A stretch of DNA of 64,000 nucleotides from Nakamurella deserti. GTDB lineage: Bacteria; Actinomycetota; Actinomycetes; Mycobacteriales; Nakamurellaceae. Of this stretch, positions 61,631-64,000 are shown piece by piece (positions within the stretch are counted from its first letter, which is position 1; every line of letters begins with the position of its first letter). The notes beneath the pieces are model-generated. The model ran no database searches. It was not told where the DNA came from and was given only the letters and a program-made list of their open reading frames with translations. Position numbers and translations under genes: made by a program. The stretch is from positions 992,001 through 1,056,000 of the forward strand of contig NZ_QCXS01000002.1 in NCBI RefSeq assembly GCF_003260015.1, read 5' to 3'.

Positions 61631-64000
61631 GTGCCTTCTTCGCCGCGTCATCCGCTGTTGTCTGCGCTCTCCACCCAGGTGATCGTCGCGGACGGGGCGA
61701 TGGGCACCATGCTGCAGGCCTACGACCCCACACTCGACGACTACGCGGGTCTGGACGGCTGCAACGAGATCCTCTGCGTCACCCGGCCGGACATCGTCCG
61801 CGCGGTGCACCGGGAGTACCTCGAGGTCGGCGTGGACGCCATCGAGACCAACACGTTCGGCACCAACCTGGCCAACTTCGCCGAGTACGACATCGTCGAC
61901 CGGATCCAGGAGCTGGCCCACGCGGCGGCGTCGCTGGCCCGCGCCGAGGCCGACGCGTTCGCCACCCCGGACCGCCCGCGCTGGGTGCTCGGCTCGGTCG
62001 GCCCCGGAACCAAGCTGCCCACCCTGGGGCACGCCCCGTACGCCGCGCTGCGCGACGCCTACCGGCAGCAGGTCACCGGGATGCTCGACGGCGGCATCGA
62101 CGCCGTGGTCGTGGAGACCTGCCAGGACCTGCTGCAGGCCAAGTCGGCCATCATCGGCGCTCAGCGCGCGATGGCCGATCGCGGCCAGCAGGTGCCGATC
62201 ATCTGCCACGTCACGGTGGAGACCACCGGCACCATGCTGCTGGGCAGCGAGATCGGCGCGGCGCTGACCGCGTTGGAGCCGCTCGGCATCGACCTGATCG
62301 GCCTCAACTGCGCCACCGGCCCGGCCGAGATGAGCGAGCACCTGCGCTACCTGTCGCGGCACGCGCAGACGCCGGTGTCGGTGATGCCGAACGCCGGGTT
62401 GCCGCAACTCGGCCCGAAGGGCGCGGTCTACCCGCTCGGACCCGAGGAGCTGGCCCAGGCGCTCACCGGGTTCGTCACCGAGTTCGGCCTCGGTCTGGTC
62501 GGCGGCTGCTGCGGCACCACTCCCGAGCACATGCGTCAGGTCGTGGACGCGGTGCGGTCGGCGCAGCCGGCCACGCGCCGCCCCCGCTCCGAGCCGGGAC
62601 TGTCCTCGCTCTACCAGGCGGTGCCGTTCGAGCAGGACGCCTCCGTGCTGATGATCGGTGAGCGCACCAACGCCAACGGGTCCAAGGCCTTCCGGGAGGC
62701 CATGCTGGCCGAGCAGTGGGACCGCTGTGTGGAGATCGCCCGGTCGCAGACCCGGGACGGTGCGCACCTGCTCGACCTGTGCATCGACTACGTCGGCCGG
62801 GACGGAGTGGCCGACATGCGCGAGCTCGCCGGCCGTTTCGCGACCGCCTCCACGCTGCCGATCATGCTGGACTCCACCGAGCCGGCGGTGCTGCAGGCCG
62901 GTCTGGAGCACCTCGGCGGCCGGTCCATCGTCAACTCGGTCAACTTCGAGGACGGCGACGGCCCGACCTCGCGCTACGCCAGGACGATGGAGCTGGTCCG
63001 CGAACACGGCGCCGCCGTGGTCGCGCTGACCATCGACGAGGAGGGTCAGGCGCGGACCAGGGACACCAAGCTGGCCATCGCCGAGCGGCTCATCACCAAG
63101 ATCACCACGGAGTACGGGCTGCCCGAGAGCTCCATCGTGATGGACTGCCTCACCTTCCCGATCGCGACCGGCCAGGAGGAGACCCGCCGCGACGCGATCG
63201 AGACCATCGAGGCTATCCGGGAACTCAAGCGGCGGCACCCGGACGTGCTGACCACCCTGGGCCTGTCGAACGTGTCGTTCGGGCTGAACCCGGCGGCGCG
63301 GCAGGTGCTCAACTCGGTCTTCCTGGCCGAATGCGTGGACGCCGGGTTGGATTCGGCGATCGTGCACGCCTCCAAGATCCTGCCGATGGCCCGAATCCCG
63401 GAGGAGCAGCGCACCGTCGCGCTGGACATGGTCTACGACCGCCGGCGGGAGGGCTACGACCCGCTCGAGAAGCTGCTCAACATGTTCGACGGGGTGACCG
63501 CCGCCGCCGGCAAGGAGACCCGCGCCGCCGAACTCGCCGCGATGCCGCTGGACCTGCGGCTCAAGCAGCGCATCATCGACGGCGACAAGAACGGTCTCGA
63601 GGCCGATCTGGACGAAGCGCTGACCACGCGGCCCGCGCTGGAGATCATCAACGACACCCTGCTGGACGGCATGAAGACCGTCGGTGAGCTGTTCGGCTCG
63701 GGTGCGATGCAGCTGCCGTTCGTGCTGCAGTCCGCCGAGGTGATGAAGAAGTCGGTGGCCCACCTCGAGCCGCACATGGCCAAGGCGGACTCCGAGGGGA
63801 AGGGCACGATCGTGCTCGCCACCGTGAAGGGCGACGTCCACGACATCGGCAAGAACCTCGTCGACATCATCCTGAGCAACAACGGCTACTCGGTCGTGAA
63901 CATCGGCATCAAGCAACCGATCTCGGCCATCCTGGCCGCGGCCGAGGAGCACGGTGCCGACGCCATCGGGATGAGCGGGCTGCTGGTCAAGTCGACGGTG
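61631..64000 (+). CDS. metH: Cobalamin-dependent methionine synthase, 5' part
   Basis: An open frame of 790 codons running off the window end. In order: homocysteine methyltransferase domain (about 1-330) with VADGAMGTMLQA and zinc ligands VETCQD... and GGCCGTTPEH; pterin-binding domain (about 345-610) with IGERTNANGSKAF, LDSTEP and LSNVSFGLN; and the cobalamin-binding domain, whose cap (about 640-720) is followed by the B12 ligand motif GDVHDIGKNLV. The activation domain lies beyond the window. It transfers the methyl group of 5-methyl-tetrahydrofolate to homocysteine. GTG 61631 is the first start after the -10 element; cobalamin dependence is clear from the His in DVHDIG. Confidence 0.96.
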   Translation, partial: MPSSPRHPLLSALSTQVIVADGAMGTMLQAYDPTLDDYAGLDGCNEILCVTRPDIVRAVHREYLEVGVDAIETNTFGTNLANFAEYDIVDRIQELAHAAASLARAEADAFATPDRPRWVLGSVGPGTKLPTLGHAPYAALRDAYRQQVTGMLDGGIDAVVVETCQDLLQAKSAIIGAQRAMADRGQQVPIICHVTVETTGTMLLGSEIGAALTALEPLGIDLIGLNCATGPAEMSEHLRYLSRHAQTPVSVMPNAGLPQLGPKGAVYPLGPEELAQALTGFVTEFGLGLVGGCCGTTPEHMRQVVDAVRSAQPATRRPRSEPGLSSLYQAVPFEQDASVLMIGERTNANGSKAFREAMLAEQWDRCVEIARSQTRDGAHLLDLCIDYVGRDGVADMRELAGRFATASTLPIMLDSTEPAVLQAGLEHLGGRSIVNSVNFEDGDGPTSRYARTMELVREHGAAVVALTIDEEGQARTRDTKLAIAERLITKITTEYGLPESSIVMDCLTFPIATGQEETRRDAIETIEAIRELKRRHPDVLTTLGLSNVSFGLNPAARQVLNSVFLAECVDAGLDSAIVHASKILPMARIPEEQRTVALDMVYDRRREGYDPLEKLLNMFDGVTAAAGKETRAAELAAMPLDLRLKQRIIDGDKNGLEADLDEALTTRPALEIINDTLLDGMKTVGELFGSGAMQLPFVLQSAEVMKKSVAHLEPHMAKADSEGKGTIVLATVKGDVHDIGKNLVDIILSNNGYSVVNIGIKQPISAILAAAEEHGADAIGMSGLLVKSTV

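Noticed and set aside
61544-63952. An 802-codon minus-strand frame opposite metH
   Set aside because: Lies entirely antisense to metH, whose domains are unmistakable; composition is typical of a GC-driven shadow frame.

Overview
The window is high-GC (roughly 70 percent or more by eye) and reads as the chromosome of an actinobacterium of the Nakamurella/Frankineae type. Indicators are mycothiol biosynthesis (mshC) with its usual partners, DUF3090, DUF5703, DasR-type GntR control of GlcNAc genes, a HspR-type HAIR box at lon, sigma-R-type promoters, many GTG starts with 4-base GTGA overlaps, and a PAS-ANTAR-LOV blue-light RNA-binding receptor, a class first characterised in Nakamurella multipartita. 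No phage, IS element or CRISPR array is visible; the content is core/accessory chromosomal.

Layout. 1-3.6 kb: the 3' end of an ole cluster (oleA tail, fused oleBC, oleD) for long-chain olefin/beta-lactone formation. 3.6-8.6 kb: a sigma-R-like promoter with a candidate structured RNA, three alpha/beta hydrolases, the light receptor, a GNAT acetyltransferase and a thioredoxin behind a second sigma-R-like promoter. 8.7-11.1 kb: lon with a HAIR operator. 11.3-17.6 kb: two secreted repeat/adhesin-like proteins around a quinone-oxidoreductase-like gene. 17.7-24.7 kb: the aminosugar block: dasR, a sortase/CHRD surface-protein pair, and ptsIICBA-nagB-nagA with dre operators. 24.8-31 kb: two penicillin-binding-type lipoproteins and a GH2 beta-galactosidase split by an in-frame TGA. 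31-42.5 kb: small HTH-like protein, vWA protein, hydrolase, degenerate PLD-like protein, tRNA-Leu(GAG), M20 peptidase, azlCD, DUF5703, MpaB-type oxygenase, RecD-like helicase, aldo/keto reductase.

42.5-52.9 kb is a Ter (tellurite/stress) locus: three TerD-domain proteins, a TerC/DUF475 membrane protein, TerB, a coiled-coil protein, and a tightly overlapped four-gene operon (CitE-like C-C lyase, PRTase-TRSP, StiP/Pelota protein, HAD) predicted to make a nucleoside-like metabolite. 53-61.5 kb: a PHP phosphoesterase, F420-type oxidoreductase, uppP and the mycothiol-ligase neighbourhood (histidine phosphatase, DUF3090, SCO1664-like, a metzincin-like protein, mshC), then a PAC2 protein. The window ends inside metH.

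Cross-cutting signals: three short-period tandem-repeat arrays (29, 77 and 44 bp) each immediately after a stop codon; at least five genes with TANNNT exactly six bases before the start codon (probable leaderless mRNAs); and several strong hairpins between convergent genes. Functions are assigned by reading motifs only; no database search was run.
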